From contig NC_088299.1 of NCBI RefSeq assembly GCF_032854445.1, positions 7,666,324 through 7,730,323 on the forward strand: a stretch of 64,000 bases of DNA, in the 5' to 3' direction. The DNA comes from Liolophura sinensis (taxonomy: Eukaryota; Mollusca; Polyplacophora; Chitonida; Chitonidae). Positions 1 to 10,399 of the stretch are shown here, one piece after another; position 1 is the first letter of the stretch, and each line of letters starts with the position of its first letter. Made by a program: the position numbers and the translations under genes. The notes below the pieces were generated by a model. It had not been told where the DNA came from. It worked only from the letters and a program-made list of their open reading frames with translations, and did no database searches.

Positions 1-92
1 TTCTAACTGTTCATGTAAATGCATAAATAGTAGCAGAATTGGGTAAAAAAAGATACATTAATTGCAATTTATTAGACGTCACTGGTCTAGAA
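1..92 (+). repeat. Dispersed ~110-bp repeat (family R110), copy 1
   Basis: Runs from the window edge (GTTCATGTAAATGC) to ACTGGTCTAGA. It matches copies near 29078-29193 and 61186-61304, all ending at the same GTCTAGA. The left end may be cut by the window. There is no coding content, and the family is not recognised. Confidence 0.6.
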
Positions 93-102
93 GTATGTTC
101 CT

Positions 103-172
103 TGTACGACGTCGGTGGCCAACATAAGCGACCGCGTTGGTGGGATGATCCGAGTCATTGTGCTGTGCTGAC
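103..172 (-). repeat. SINE-A fragment with internal deletion
   Basis: The part resembling TACGACGGCGGCCAGCAT is joined directly to the head part CGACCGCNTTGGTG, so most of the SINE core has been deleted. It abuts the R110 copy. Degenerate. Confidence 0.5.
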
Positions 173-362
173 ACACTAAGCTGACAAAACATCATAAGAC
201 CTTGGATCAAGTACGAAATTGTATCATTTTACCTTTCTTACTGCTAGGTCATTTGTCCTAACAAAGTGATTTCAAGTCCAGTAGTAATTGGTCGTTGAAG
301 TATTTATTTCTTTTTCTTTCATACCTGCTAGACTCTATACTCAATATGTGTTTTACTTAATA

Positions 363-416
363 ACAGCGGGTCGCTTTTATGGGTGGAGGAAACAGGAGTC
401 CCCGGGGAAAACCCCC
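363..416 (-). repeat. SINE-A core fragment
   Basis: Only the GGTGGAGGAAAC...CCCCGGGGAAAACC core is recognisable. Badly decayed. Confidence 0.4.
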
Positions 417-846
417 AATCTTTGGTGACTTACCAATTAACTTCACCACGGCCAGGTTCAAATAGCCACAGTGTTATTTAATAAGTGTACGTACCTTAAA
501 ATCAATCACCTATATTTCTGGTAACATCAAAGGGTACAGCGTTATTTAAATAATATACATGAATGTGATGTAAATCAATTGGCTGTATTTCTGTTTACAC
601 GAAATCGTTGATTATCTTGTCAAATCTTGCCTAGGAATAAAATTAGTTAAAGAAAATAAACTGACTCTGCAAACATTTGGTTGGAGAGTCAGAGAAGCAG
701 TAATACACAAACTGTATAATGAAAAAAAAATAGTTAAACTGTGACAGGTGCAACGTGTGGTACATTTGTACTTTTGAGCATTTCAGATTTTACCTCAATT
801 GTTCATTGTAAACTGTTTGTGAAAATGTTTCAGTAGTGAACGAGTT

Positions 847-880
847 CTTGGGGTTTAACGTCGTACTTAACAATTTTTGT
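847..880 (-). repeat. SINE-B 3' tail fragment
   Basis: Reverse complement of the SINE-B tail (GGGGTTTAACGTCGTACTTA, then ACAATTTTT). Nothing of the body remains. Confidence 0.6.
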
Positions 881-1010
881 TTCAATAGTAAAAATCCTCC
901 ATAGCTACATTACTCTACCTGAATGGGGTTCAATGTGATAAGAAAATATACATAGCGGAGATGTATAATTTTAATGTCAGGCATAGCCTGGTAAGGTTAT
1001 ACAGTACATG

Positions 1011-1073
1011 GTATCCCATCCTGTAAGTGAAATATTCTTGAGTGCGGCGTAAATCATCAAATAAATAAATGAA
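1011..1073 (+). repeat. SINE-A 3' tail fragment
   Basis: TAAGTGAAATATTCTTGAGT, then a GCGGCGTAAA tail with (AAAT)n. 5'-truncated copy. Confidence 0.7.
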
Positions 1074-1370
1074 CAAACATGGTATACAAGGCTGAGAAAA
1101 CACTTAGAAGACGTAATATGTTCACATATCTCATAATGTAGCCATCAGTCAATTTCCATGTACGTGCCTGGAATAATTTTACGGTTAGTGGATCCATCAT
1201 ATTATCATTACAATCGCAAGACAGTTAATGTCGCAATTAATTCATTGCTATTGGTGCTGCGGTAATTAGCGAGCGAATCAATCAATACACATCCGTTATA
1301 TAAAATCACACAAGAACCTTTCTGGTAAATTGAGTGGTCTATTCGGACATTTTCGCGTCAGTCTATTACC

Positions 1371-1624
1371 TCGTGGGAGCCTCCGTGGCTCAGTTGGTTA
1401 GTGCCCTAGCGCAGCATAATAACCCAGAAGCCTCTTACTAATGCGGAGGCTGTGAGTTCAAGTCCAGCTCATGCTGGCTTCCTCTCCGGCTGTACGTGGG
1501 AAGGTCTGCCAGCAACCTGCGTGGGTTTCCCCCGGACTCTGTCCGATTTCCTCTCATCACAATACTGGCCGCCGTCGTATAAGTGAAATATTCTTGAGAA
1601 CACCAATCAAATAAATAAATAAAT
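1371..1624 (+). repeat. SINE-A, near full length
   Basis: tRNA-like head with an A-box-like GTGGCTCAGTTGGTTAG and a B-box-like GAGTTCAAGTCC, then the CTCATGCTGGCTTCCTCTCC linker, a decayed GTGGGTTTCCCCCGG core and the tail, ending in (AAAT)n. Part of the tail (TACGGCGTAAAA) is deleted. TATTACC flanks both ends (1364-1370 and 1624-1630), a possible 7-bp target-site duplication. Confidence 0.85.
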
Positions 1625-1712
1625 ATTACCCCCTGAGTGACAAGGTTCCGCGTGGTGATTTGATGTACGTCAGGAAATGGTCATGGTTTCTTCCACGTAT
1701 AAACTTTCCAAG

Positions 1713-1767
1713 CTACATATAAGCGAAATATTCTTCAGCAAGGCGTAAAATGTCCACACAAAAAAAG
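1713..1767 (+). repeat. SINE-A tail fragment, degenerate
   Basis: ATAAGCGAAATATTCTTC followed by AGGCGTAAAA and an A-run. Lies 90 bp beyond the near full-length copy. Confidence 0.5.
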
Positions 1768-1798
1768 TTAACTATTATAGTGTCCGATTTTGATGAAT

Positions 1799-1985
1799 AT
1801 ATTTATTTATTTATTTGACACTATTTTATTTAATTACTCGACCGTATGTCGAATGTTTAACTGAAGACAGAGGAAACTGGAGTGCCCAGAGTAAAGCAAA
1901 GCACATCGCCTAGTAGACCTACATGTACATGGAAAACTAACGAGCGAGAGATAGATTGGAACCTTGGACATCACTGACAAGTTAT
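1799..1985 (-). repeat. SINE-A-like copy, degenerate, variant head
   Basis: Begins with a (TTTA)n tail, then a weak GAGGAAACTGGAGTGCCCAG core. It ends in a B-box-like GATTGGAACCTTGG instead of the usual GACTTGAACTC, which suggests a different tRNA-like head. Confidence 0.4.
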
Positions 1986-2221
1986 TTCATGTATTTAGCT
2001 GAATGATGTTTCAGCTCCTCCATGCTCACACATGTTTCGCCTATGACTAAGGCGTGCATATAAATGGAACGCGTTCGACGAAAAATCAGTACACATCGCC
2101 CTGTACCTATAAGAAACAGAAAACCTCGGCTAACTTGGAACACACGTCACTGGTCAGAAGCGAGATACTTAACCAGGTTATTCTGCAGACTGGTCTGTTG
2201 CTGTAGACGCCTCAGTTAAGT

Positions 2222-2336
2222 AATTTATTTATTTATTTGATTGGAATTTTACGCCGTACTCAAGAACATGTCACTTATACGACATGGTCGGCATTATGGT
2301 GCGAGGAAACCCACAACCATCCGTGGGTTACAGGAG
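2222..2336 (-). repeat. SINE-A, 5'-truncated
   Basis: (TTTA)n, then ATTTTACGCCGTACTCAAGA, a CACTTATACGAC segment and a shortened core (AAACCCACAACCATCCGTGG). The tRNA-like head is absent. Confidence 0.75.
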
Positions 2337-2609
2337 GTAAGTTATCCAACTCCATCCAGAGCTAAGTCTCTACTAGCTATTTGGTAAGGCAATGTTTCAT
2401 TTGATAGCCAAGACTATTTCAACTCATTCATCACTGTCATATAGTGACCATGGATTAATATTACAGGCAAGCTACAATAATGGAGAACCACGGCAATTAA
2501 TGAACTAATCAATCACATGCTGTGCTAATCAGTTCATTAATGATCTAAATCAATCAGTGAACTCATCCATTTCCTTTCTTTTGGTTCGTTATAACTTTCT
2601 ATAACTACA

Positions 2610-3530
2610 CTGCGCCTACGACAATATTCCAAATCGGAAGACCTGGGGTCAAAACTCAGGTCGGTCCACACCACGCAAAGACTTGAAAATGGTACTATAG
2701 TCTATTTCGTTTAGAGAGTCGCCTACATTAAGCTGTCTGTAAAAACAGGTAATACACCCTAGCTGAATATAGGCGACTCTCTACAGATAACAAGATGGCT
2801 TTAATTCCCTAATTTCCATATGTGAAACTATACTGCCTTCAGATCATATGCTACAAGAGATGAAGTAAAATTCATTTATCAAAGCTATGTTAAAACGTGC
2901 GAACGATTCCAAATATGGCAGTGTCAGAAACAGGGTGTCAGAAACAGGGTTTACATTAAAGTTGACAGCAGTTTTGGTAACTGGTGTCATCCTCCTTCAA
3001 AACATACTGAACTCAGCCCAATACCCATCCTGCCACTGTTTTTTTTTAAATAATTATGCCGAGGGCCGAGACAATTGGCTCTTGCCGTCGAAAGCGAGCT
3101 TATGGAGTTTAGCATTATGAGTCAGAAAAACTTCATTTTCCTAGCAAGAATATGAACTTCAAACAAATGAATGTGTAGAGCATGTGTTATTACGTGTCAC
3201 TGGCTAAAGGCAAGTTTGGTAGCAAGTATGGGTGATTTTACAGACAGCTGAATACAGGCGACTATCTAAAAGAAATAGACTATAGTTGCTGCCTCACTTG
3301 GCGCTCAACACTCAGAGGATAAAGCAAGAAAACAGGACTTGTTGACCCGGTGTCATGTGACTGGATGGGTGGTCATGCCAGGTGTCTTCGGCATGATACT
3401 TCAGTAGCGGCTGGACTTTGGCGACATGGACTGGCCCTGTCCTAAGAAAACTCAGTATATGCTGGCCTACATAGTTGGCTGAAAAATGTTAAGTACGACG
3501 TAAAACCCCAAGGATACACAAACACATACC
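2610..3530 (+). repeat. SINE-B interrupted by a TIR element
   Basis: The head and upper body (about 2610-2693, GACCTGGGGTC...GACTTGAAAATGG) and the lower body plus tail (3287-3530: CTCACTTGGCGCTCAACACT, GTTGACCCGGTGTC, tail AAGTACGACGTAAAACCCCA) are two halves of one SINE-B. They are split by the 593-bp inverted-repeat element at 2694-3286. The SINE is therefore the older of the two. Confidence 0.7.
2694..3286. mobile_element. Non-autonomous TIR DNA element (MITE-like) nested in SINE-B
   Basis: The left end ACTATAGTCTATTTC...AGTCGCCT...AGCTGTCTGTAAAA is matched in inverted orientation at the right end (TTTTACAGACAGCTGAATAC through AAATAGACTATAGT), giving imperfect inverted termini of about 50 bp. 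The left arm also holds a local hairpin (2713-2734 with 2762-2783), so the subterminal motif occurs three times. The outermost ACTATAGT (2694-2701, 3279-3286) is itself palindromic, so it could be terminus or duplication; insertion at TA is equally possible. No transposase frame: the 77-codon frame at 2887-3120 has no recognisable domain. Confidence 0.7.
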
Positions 3531-4820
3531 TCATTTTAAACAGGTAGCAGAGTAAGGACTGTAGACATATTGATGTTAAATTATCAAGAATAGGAGAAGA
3601 TTTTCTACCGTCTGTGGCATGTGTTTATTCTTCACAGATATTGTCTCCTAGGGGATTATCTCTGTACTCTTCTCAGAAGTGTCAAGAAGACCGACATGTT
3701 CATCAATCAGGCGGGACATCTCCCGCTGCTTACTTTAACTATGGACAAAGTTTTGGCTCGTCCCTGGAATGGCAACTTCCGGTCTGTTCGAAAGATACAG
3801 AACACAATTACCATATTCTGATTTGGCAGAGATCTGGTGCCAGTTGCATGTATTTTTGGCACCGCATTTTTTTTGGCTTGGTATTTTTTTATTTTTGGTT
3901 TCTTAGCTCTTTTGTGGGTGTCGTTTTGTAGAAAAACCTTTTGAGTTTTGTGTAACAAATTGCAATTAACATCACTGCATATTCAGCAGTTAAGTCTGCT
4001 TAACCCATGATGCTAGGGAGCGTCTAATTTATTACTATTAAAACCCTGAGGTAACTTGACAAGGGACAACATTTCCCCCGTTACCATTTGACAACTATCA
4101 CAGTGTCATCGCTGCTCAGGTTTGACTCTCTGCGTTGTAAGTCTTTTATCTTTTATCTGGGTATTTATAATGCTGTTGGAGATATAGGTCAATGCACGGA
4201 TATCGAAAACGAGGTGAAAAGTCCACGCCATTGTTGTCAAGCTTACAACACCAGGCCTCTCGCGTGTTTAAGAGGCTCTATCCTCAAGACTTAAAGAATT
4301 CCAGACTGCGTGGTTATTCGAAATCTTCACGAACCAAGTCTCACAGGTCGATCAAAAATAGGTTAAGCGGTTTTGAGGATTTGCGAATTTTAAGGACAGA
4401 TCCAGGACACTGAACGCCATCATGTAAGTTAATGGCAGAATATGTGCAGCCTGAAGTCATCAGCGCCTTAACACGTCTTCCCGGATAACCCGGAAGCCAG
4501 CTGTTTACAAAAAATACTAAGAAGCCTGGTGTACGTGATGAAGCCTTTAACGGAAATTTCAAGTGAACAATTCCGTAGCAATACAAATCTCCGCAGAAGA
4601 AAGTACAACTGCAATTGATTATTGTTTATTCTATGCACAGACAATTAGCAAGACGGTAGCGACTCCAACTGAAGTCCCCAAGCAACTCTTGAAATATGAT
4701 CGTTTACAATATTTTCCTAGTCCATGTCTCTATCTTGACCGAATTCTTTGTGTTTGCGCGAGCATACCCTAATTAGTTTACTACAATCATCCGCAAACTT
4801 TTATATCTATGTATGTATAC
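3531..4820. other. Gene-free stretch, no recognised repeat
   Basis: Contains T-rich runs at 3868-3900 and several overlapping short open frames in both strands with no recognisable domains. I see no mobile element, RNA gene or conserved exon. Confidence 0.3.
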
Positions 4821-5160
4821 TTAACGTTTAACGTCGTACTTATAAATTTTTCCGTCATATGACAAGGAGAGATTAGGTGTGTATGCATACATCGGGTCTT
4901 ATTGCCATAGGACGAGCCTATACCGCCACTGTAGTATTGCGCCGATGACACCAGACATGACACCCCCACCCAGTCACATTATACTGACACCAGGTCAACC
5001 AGGCATGTTTCCTTGCTCTAGTCGCTCAGCTCCGAGCGCCACGCGAGACGGGGACAAGCATAATTTTAAAACCCTTTGGTACAACCCGACCCGAGCTTTA
5101 TCCTGCAGTCTCCCGACTTCGAGACGGACGCTCTAACCATTAGGTCATCGAAGCGGTCCA
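4821..5160 (-). repeat. SINE-B, full length with tRNA-like head
   Basis: Read on the minus strand: the head GATGACCTAATGGTTAGAGC (A-box-like) and a B-box-like CGGGTCGGGTTGT, body (GTTGACCTGGTGTCAGTATA, then ATGTGACTGGGTGG), CGTCATATGACGG and the tail AAGTACGACGTTAAAC. It establishes the complete structure of this SINE-B subfamily at about 340 bp. Confidence 0.8.
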
Positions 5161-5841
5161 AACGCAAGCCGGACAGGAGATTCGCGCGCGCTTCAGTGCG
5201 CATGCGCGGAACGAGACACACTTTTAACAATCAAAAAAGCAATGCCATGTTTGTTTATGATGCAAACCTTGCAGACTATGGCGACAACCTGGGATTGAGC
5301 TTAGTTAGATATTTTTGGTGTGTATTTCTCAAAGTTTTGAAATCTAAACTATGCCCGAGTGCATTCACACTTCCACGTGTCTCAAGAACTTCAGTATAAT
5401 GTGCGAAGTTTGTTGAATTCTGTCAAACTGCTGAGGGGTACGGTGCTTTGAATTAGGGAGACGTGCCGTTGTTTATCGTGCGTAAAACCCAGATGTGTTT
5501 TTCGCATTCGAAGCCGCTATATTACTTATTGTGCACATTGTGCCTTCATACATTACTGGTGTGATTGTACCTTTTGTAACTGCCTAAATTAGTGGCGCAA
5601 ACTGACCGACTACTTTTTTAAGTAGATTATTCTGTTAATGAGTTACTACGATTTCCTATGAAAAGAAGGTCCCAGTTACCATCGAAATCTCTATTTCCTT
5701 AGTATTATATGTTTCGTATGTTCTGGGACATAGCCCAATGCACACTATTTTCTGTTAATGTCCTTTTCTTTACTGAATGTATATAAATGACTCTTTGGTA
5801 CATACAATTCTCTTGGCTTGGCACTAAAGGCATACACATGG

Positions 5842-5876
5842 GTGTGTAGGTGTGTGTGTGTGTGTGTGTGTGTGTG
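5842..5876 (+). repeat. (TG)n microsatellite
   Basis: About 17 TG units with one interruption (TGTAGG). Confidence 0.95.
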
Positions 5877-5879
5877 GCT

Positions 5880-8820
5880 CACTGTAAGAAAACAGAAAGA
5901 AAGTAATTTACTCACACAATAATACAGCCGTTAAAAGTCGTTGCAAGAATTTACCAGAGTTACATGTAATAACAGATTTTACCGTAACACTTGTATAACA
6001 AGGGTACATAGATTTGTTACCTTAAAATACGATAAGTATTTATCTAGTCATAGATTTAAACAGAAACACAAGATACATCAATTATAATCGCTACAACACA
6101 GTAATTGCTGAAAACATCAATAAAAAGATTGACAACCGTGTCGTAGTTGTTACAAAAACACATGGCTAATGTCTAGAAAACTAAAAATACATACACTTTG
6201 ATTGAAATTTGACATAATACAGCATGTACACATTGGAAAAGAGTTGGGACATTTTACAATATCTTTACACAAGTAATCAACATTAGGCTGTAACATACCG
6301 TTTATATCGGCCCTATAATTGCTGCACAACGTTTACTGCTTATGGATGTCGCCATTATCATGTCGTGTCCTTGCGAAGCAAGGGAGAGTACAATGGTGTA
6401 AAGTACAAGAGTTGTCTCCCTTGATCAGTGCATAACAATTGTTAACACATCATATCAGCCTTTAAGAGAGAAACTAAAATAATCATTCTAAAGATTTGAC
6501 CATTACATGTTTCATTCACTCATTCTGTGGGATATTCATCAACAATACGTTTTCGAATATTTACACGGTTTATCTTTAAGTCCACCGAGATTCCAGTTGG
6601 CCTGAGGCGCGACGAACTAATTGGAAAAGGGAATATCAGTGATTTACCACACCTTTGTTTCGGACAGGAAAGTTCAAGATTATAGTATGCAAAAGTTCAT
6701 ATGTATTCCATACTTATTACTAGCCTTGAGGAAAGGATCTTATTTGTTTTCCGTCTGTCCACTAAGCTTTGAGTTCGTCCAATTTCCGGAACTGGTTGAA
6801 TTTACGGCTCAAGGGAGTGCGCACGGGCTCGCTCCACGAAGACGTTAACACGACTTTCGATCGAAATATTAATTTCCCATTGGCGGCTAAGCAAATGGAC
6901 TAAAGATCCATTTATCTAAGTTCAGTCCGTGTGTTACCCGTGATTTTGGTATTGTTGAAATCCCAGGGGTCCAACAAAAATAGACTGGACCAAGCCTTGT
7001 CGACCTTAACTTTAGGGTGACGAGTTAGTTTAAGCCATCAACTGTCGGATTTGTCTGGATGGTTTGTGTTTATGCTCATCTCGCACAGCATAGGACTAGT
7101 GTAATATCCTCATTAACCCGACTGAGCAGAAGTTCGGTGGTCAGCAGATATATATCGGGCACGCCCAGACAACCGTATACAAAGGGATTTGTCAGGGTTA
7201 TTACTATTTCTTGACATTAAACATTCGAACAGAAGAGGCTGTTGTTGTTGTTGTTGAAATACTGGTTTTAGGGCTACTTCCCTTACGGATATCGTAACGC
7301 GTCAAATCAGCGCTTTTCTTAACACATTTTCATTGATGATTGGGTTTTTGGTTTGAATATCACGAAGCATTGTCACATTAGTACCTGATTCATGTCGCCT
7401 TGCATGAAGTTTTATGCAGCTCTGCGATGGTCGGCTGATGTTATCTCTGTTAATACACTGTATGCTGTGTACAAAGCACGAAAAACGGGGCTTGCCAGCG
7501 GTCTAAAAAGAGAAGCAAAACCATGTACCACTACCCACTTTAATACGAGTAGTACGAGTGATTTCAGCATCAGTGGAATTGATCTTGAAGACCCATCATG
7601 GCACTGTGGTTCAAACAGCTATCACTACTGTTCCAAGGGCTACAATGTCTGTGTCCTTTTGTAGAGGTTTGCATGGTGGCCTCGATTGTGGTACGTTACA
7701 TTTACCGCCTGAGGTTGAGGTGTTCAAGCCAGATGGTCACACTGTCGAGACTGTCTTTGTCACGCAGATCGCGAAGCGACCAAGGTTTTGGCAAGTCATT
7801 CGTTTCAAGAAATAGCCGTTTTGGCGACTAAATTTTTTTTGGCGATGAATTTTTCTAAATATTAAAATTCACCTTAATACTGTGGCGATTTTGCTAGAGA
7901 CAGTATATTATTTCATATAATTGCATGGGAGGTTAGGGGTTAATTTTCTGCCTTGTCCATAACGTAGACACAGGTTTTACCAGTAGAATGTAAATTTTTT
8001 ATGGGTTAGACATATCCTCAAATTAAATTAGAATTTTTGTGGAATATTTTGAAATATATATATGTTTTTTTTGTAACATATAGAGACAGGATATTTTGTG
8101 GACTCATGAGACCAAGTTGTTTTTTGGCGCCTTAATATAACTTTTGAAGGACACAGTTTCCGTGGACCCCTGTCCCTTCCAACGTAAGAATTTTAACACT
8201 TGATGACTTAATTAGAACACCATATTTCACGTATAATACACTGACATGTTGAAGGAGTTTCTCTCCAAGCTTGGTGATCGGATATTGTTTGGCTAGGTTG
8301 CTAACAACATTTTTTTTTTTAGCGACCTTAAGTTTGGCGAAACATCCGCCATTGTTAATATTTTGAAGTGACAAATTCGAGTAGCGTTTTCCATTACTTT
8401 TGGACATATTCTTGCTGTAACAAACCACGTACAGCATCTTTCCAGTTAAAAACAACATTAGTACTCACTGACTGTGGCATGATTTTGGCATAAAACATCC
8501 TTTATACCAAGTTTAAGACACTAAATCATTTTTGTGGTTGTTGTTGTTGTTTCGCCGCGCACGATCGTCGTGTCACGGTGAACTGCCGCTAGACGAGGTT
8601 GCCTACTTTACGACATCCTTTAGTGTTAAACTCATATTGAAGAGTTTCAAAAGGGGCATTAACTTGTATTTGCGAAAGTAAATAGTTTCACTCCACAGGC
8701 TCATCTCCTTTCTACCTACAAGTTATTGTTCATCTTTCCATTATTAAGAAAAAGAAAGAAAAATGTGCCATGACATTAGATACGCATGTACATGTATAGT
8801 ATTTCTATACACAGATGTTG
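5880..8820. other. Gene-free stretch
   Basis: AT-rich sequence with short simple repeats (GTT)n at 7241-7256 and about 8537-8550. Overlapping 75-108-codon frames (for example 7392-7664 + and 8132-8458 -) carry no recognisable motif. No copy of SINE-A or SINE-B was found. Confidence 0.3.
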
Positions 8821-8833
8821 TTACTTTGGTATT

Positions 8834-8899
8834 AGCCAATCAGTGCTCTGAGTACCATCCTTGGTACTCATGAATATTTATGAGCGTAGACTATAAATA
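8834..8899 (+). promoter_or_regulatory. Compact promoter-like block: CCAAT box, dyads, TATA box
   Basis: AGCCAATCAG (8834-8843) is followed by a perfect 7-bp stem (GAGTACC/GGTACTC, about 8850-8870), an 18-bp imperfect palindrome CTCATGAATATTTATGAG, and TATAAATA at 8892-8899. The order and the 55-bp CCAAT-to-TATA spacing look like a core promoter. No gene is recognisable downstream. An AATAAA at about 9633 raises the alternative that this is the U3/R part of a degenerate solo LTR, but I could not find paired ends or a target-site duplication. Confidence 0.35.
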
Positions 8900-9089
8900 C
8901 CGGGCAAATTCCCACTTTTAAGTCCCAGATGATCTCGGACCACCGTCGTGTTAACATCTAAATTTCCACCTAGTTAGCTTTCTAAGGCAGGTATTTTACA
9001 TGTATATAAGCAGTGTGAAGTGGTAGCTAGATAAGTTGTCAGCACTGAAGTGGGATTTCAGCTTTAGAGCATACCTAGAGACAGTGGTA

Positions 9090-9330
9090 CTGCTAGTTCC
9101 AAATTGTGACACAAGTGTTCCCAGGCTGTGGGACTGACTTTTCCAGGCTGTGAGACTGATATTCCCAACCATGATTGAGACAGTATATCTCAATAGTTTG
9201 TGACTGGGATTTTCTGGACCAAAATTTTATAATTCCCAAGTATGAGCTGAAACATTTATACTGGGAGAATTTGTGCATAAGTGCCCTTGAGCAATTGTGG
9301 GACTGGGATTCCCAGTTTCGGCACAGTGAG
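9090..9330 (+). repeat. Degenerate short tandem repeat, GGGACTGGGATTCCCAG-like
   Basis: About eight irregular units of roughly 23-33 bp recur, of the form TGTGGGACTGGGATTCCCAG, each holding a GACTG(G)GATTTTCC / TTCCCA core. The best-preserved unit is near 9295-9315 and contains the inverted pair CTGGGATTCCCAG. Echoes continue at about 9340-9390 and 9815-9895. The array lies just downstream of the promoter-like block. Confidence 0.45.
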
Positions 9331-10336
9331 ACACCGAGTCCCAGAATTTGAAACTCGTTTTCCCAAGTTATTACTGGACCAATTCTGGAACTGTTACTCC
9401 AGAGAAGACCTGAAAGTATTATTTACGGATAATGTCCCCACCACATGGCTGACATATTGTCTATATGACACCAGTAGGACATACCACTATCACAGCAGTA
9501 CTAGGTTTAATACCTCCCTGAGATATCCCTAACACAGTTATCTGAACCATCTGAAGTACAGATGTTGTGCTTGTACACAGCACTGGCACTTTTACCTATA
9601 TATATATATCAACATACTCCTGTCACTCTATTTTAATAAAACTGTTGCTGCTGTTTGTCGAAACTTAAAATTCGGACTTTTCTTGGTTATTCGAAGTTCA
9701 GAGCTAACTAGTGGTTTTCCCAAACATACTACTGAATGGCACGGACTGACCGAGCTGACATTCAAAAGAATCCATAGTAGCGAACGTCTCCAGCAGTATA
9801 CAGATATTTGTTCCAGAGTTCGACACTGGGTGATTCACGCTACCAATATTGTGCTTTCCCCTGTAGTAAATGGTGTGATTTGGAACTGGGATATCTGTAT
9901 CGTTAAGAAGATATATATATAACAACAAATCGCTACAATACGTATGCGACGCACATGTATAGGCTTGTAAAACGATGAAGTTTTAACATGTTATCAATTA
10001 CACATGGTGCCGCGAAAAAACAGCATAGGGTAACGAGTTTAAAGGTACCCAATAAATTAACTTAGGTTAGCTTAAAAGAATGTTACAATTTTCTCTTGAC
10101 CAGCAGAGCTTGTAAAATTTAATCCGCTATACTTAAAATGGAAACATGTTTATCTTTAATTGTTTTAAATAGCTAGGACAGAGGGCGTTATTCTCGACGG
10201 GGTGTGGTGTCGTTGAAAAGTGTCAGTACCGAGAAAAGCTAGTGCGATGGTATGATTATGGCCGTACCTGGCTTTCACAGAAGGGTGTGACGGGACCAGC
10301 TTTCTGGTGTTTATACTAGCAGTAGGCAACGAGAAA

Positions 10337-10398
10337 TGTCTAATAGCTCAGGTGGTAGATAGCTGGAGCACGGGCGTAGAGATCCGACTTCAAATCCC
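10337..10398 (+). repeat. tRNA-like relic (probable SINE head)
   Basis: TAGCTCAGGTGGTAGA resembles an A box and CTTCAAATCCCAG a B box about 40 bp later. There is no complete acceptor stem or anticodon arm, so it is not a functional tRNA. It is probably the head of a decayed tRNA-derived SINE. Confidence 0.35.
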
Positions 10399-10399
10399 A

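Noticed and set aside
8815-9700. Solo LTR
   Set aside because: Promoter and polyadenylation motifs are in a plausible order, but no convincing terminal TG...CA with a 5-bp duplication was found. Kept only as a promoter-like block.
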